Shown here piece after piece: positions 5,218 through 6,152 of a stretch of 6,152 bases of DNA. Each line of letters opens with the position of its first letter. Within the stretch, counting starts at the first letter, position 1. The notes beneath the pieces are model-generated. The model saw nothing but the letters and a program-made list of their open reading frames with translations, was not told where the DNA came from and searched no databases. Made by a program: the position numbers and the translations under genes. Origin of the DNA: an uncultured Alphaproteobacteria bacterium (GTDB taxonomy: Bacteria > Pseudomonadota > Alphaproteobacteria > UBA7887); the NCBI GenBank assembly GCA_913044255.1, contig CAJWOI010000174.1, positions 1 through 6,152 on the forward strand. Direction: 5' to 3'.

Positions 5218-6152
5218 TTACCCAGAACCAGAGATAGAGGCGCCAAGGATCGACATGTCTTCCACGAACCCCGGATAACTGCTAGCGATCATTAATCCAT
5301 CATCTACAGTTATTGCCTTCTTGGCAGCTAGGCCCAAGATGAGAAACGCCATGGCAATTCGGTGATCCTGTTGAGTGGCTACCCACCCACCTCCCTCCGG
5401 AATGCTATCAGGGCCGTTGCCTACCACTGTCAGCACGTCGTCCTCCACTAACGTCTCTACACCACAGCCTCTCAAACCTTCCTCTATCGCCGCTAGACGG
5501 TCACTTTCTTTCAGTCGTAGCTCACGCAATCCATGCATAACCGTCGTACCGTGAGCGCAAGCAGCAGCCATTGCCAAAATCGGATATTCATCAATCATGC
5601 ACGGCGCTCGCTCGGCGGGCACCTCTATCCCTTTTAAAGACGAAGTTCGAGCCGTAAGGTTAGCTACGGGTTCGCCACAAGCAGTTTCTACCGGGTCGAT
5701 GGAAAGTTCAGCGCCCATCTCAAGCAAGCACTGGAACAAACCAGTACGCCGATCATTTACCCCAACACCCTGCACCATCACTTTGGAATCACGCGTGATC
5801 AACGCAGCAACGAGTGGAAAGGCAGCTGAAGATGGATCGCCCGGCACTATCACGTCTTGAGCACGAAGCTCTGGCTGACCCACTAGAGCAATGTGACTCT
5901 CACTTCCCATTTCCTCTATCGAAACTTCAGCCCCAAAGACACGCAGTAAATTCTCAGTATGATCACGGGTCGGAAGTGTCTCAATTACGGTGGTTGTACC
6001 AGGTGCGTTAAGGCCAGCCAGCAGGACAGCAGATTTAATTTGCGCGGACGCTACTGGCGGACGGTAAGTAATAGGTATAGGGGTGATTGCACCATCAATC
6101 GATACTGGCAGTCCACCGTGCCTGGCCGTCGTTACTGACGCGCCCATTTGCA
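5218..6152 (-). CDS. aroA: 3-phosphoshikimate 1-carboxyvinyltransferase (EPSP synthase), C-terminal part, 5' end off window
   Basis: Joins shikimate 3-phosphate and phosphoenolpyruvate to give EPSP, the sixth step of the shikimate pathway and the target of glyphosate. About 310 residues are visible; the frame stays open through the right edge, and the first Met (6147) is internal, so roughly the first 130 residues are missing. Counting from that Met, it shows SAQIKSAVLLAGL (34-46), RDHTE (61-65), VPGDPSSAAF (101-110), NDRRTG (131-136), DEYPILA (186-192) with the catalytic Asp186, KESDR (213-217) with Glu214, DHRIAM (261-266) and MIASSYPGF (286-294). The text closely resembles the class II (CP4-type) enzymes of Agrobacterium relatives, except that CP4 has NPTRTG where this has NDRRTG. 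The residue position best known for glyphosate sensitivity lies off the window, so tolerance cannot be judged. Confidence 0.96.
   Translation of the reverse strand, partial: QMGASVTTARHGGLPVSIDGAITPIPITYRPPVASAQIKSAVLLAGLNAPGTTTVIETLPTRDHTENLLRVFGAEVSIEEMGSESHIALVGQPELRAQDVIVPGDPSSAAFPLVAALITRDSKVMVQGVGVNDRRTGLFQCLLEMGAELSIDPVETACGEPVANLTARTSSLKGIEVPAERAPCMIDEYPILAMAAACAHGTTVMHGLRELRLKESDRLAAIEEGLRGCGVETLVEDDVLTVVGNGPDSIPEGGGWVATQQDHRIAMAFLILGLAAKKAITVDDGLMIASSYPGFVEDMSILGASISGSG

Overview
The window is a single-strand housekeeping block: every gene I can support is read from the minus strand. In transcription order, from the right edge to the left, these are aroA (5' part missing), cmk, rpsA, a short SppA-type S49 peptidase, ihfB, lapA, pyrF, and the first codons of trpF, which run off the left edge. 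I recognise no mobile element, CRISPR array, tRNA, rRNA or foreign-looking cargo.

The gene order and protein features point to an alphaproteobacterium, most plausibly a Rhodospirillales-like or related marine lineage; this is inference from remembered synteny. Three points support it. An SppA gene sits between rpsA and ihfB. lapA is followed by pyrF and trpF. The S1 C-terminus (YGS..SGASLGEILGAA) and the CP4-like EPSP synthase are of alphaproteobacterial type. Base composition is moderate and looks uniform across the genes.

Layout by position: 1-34 trpF start; 34-771 pyrF; 772-866 a leader with a GC-rich stem-loop next to the pyrF start; 867-1253 lapA with a probable TTG start; 1282-1563 ihfB; 1564-1660 a spacer with the ihfB ribosome binding site and an imperfect inverted repeat; 1661-2578 sppA; 2579-2668 a spacer preceded by a consensus -10-like hexamer; 2669-4486 rpsA; 4487-4555 a spacer; 4556-5209 cmk; 5218-6152 aroA C-terminal part. 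No gene-free stretch exceeds 100 bases, and no convincing intrinsic terminator lies between the genes, so read-through of the whole set is plausible.

Together the genes join aromatic amino acid synthesis (aroA, trpF), pyrimidine nucleotide supply (cmk, pyrF), translation initiation (rpsA), nucleoid architecture (ihfB) and envelope maintenance (sppA, lapA). I found no undescribed system. The points most worth a second look are the pyrF leader hairpin with no visible Shine-Dalgarno, the possible internal promoter at the end of rpsA, and sequence departures in AroA and Cmk.
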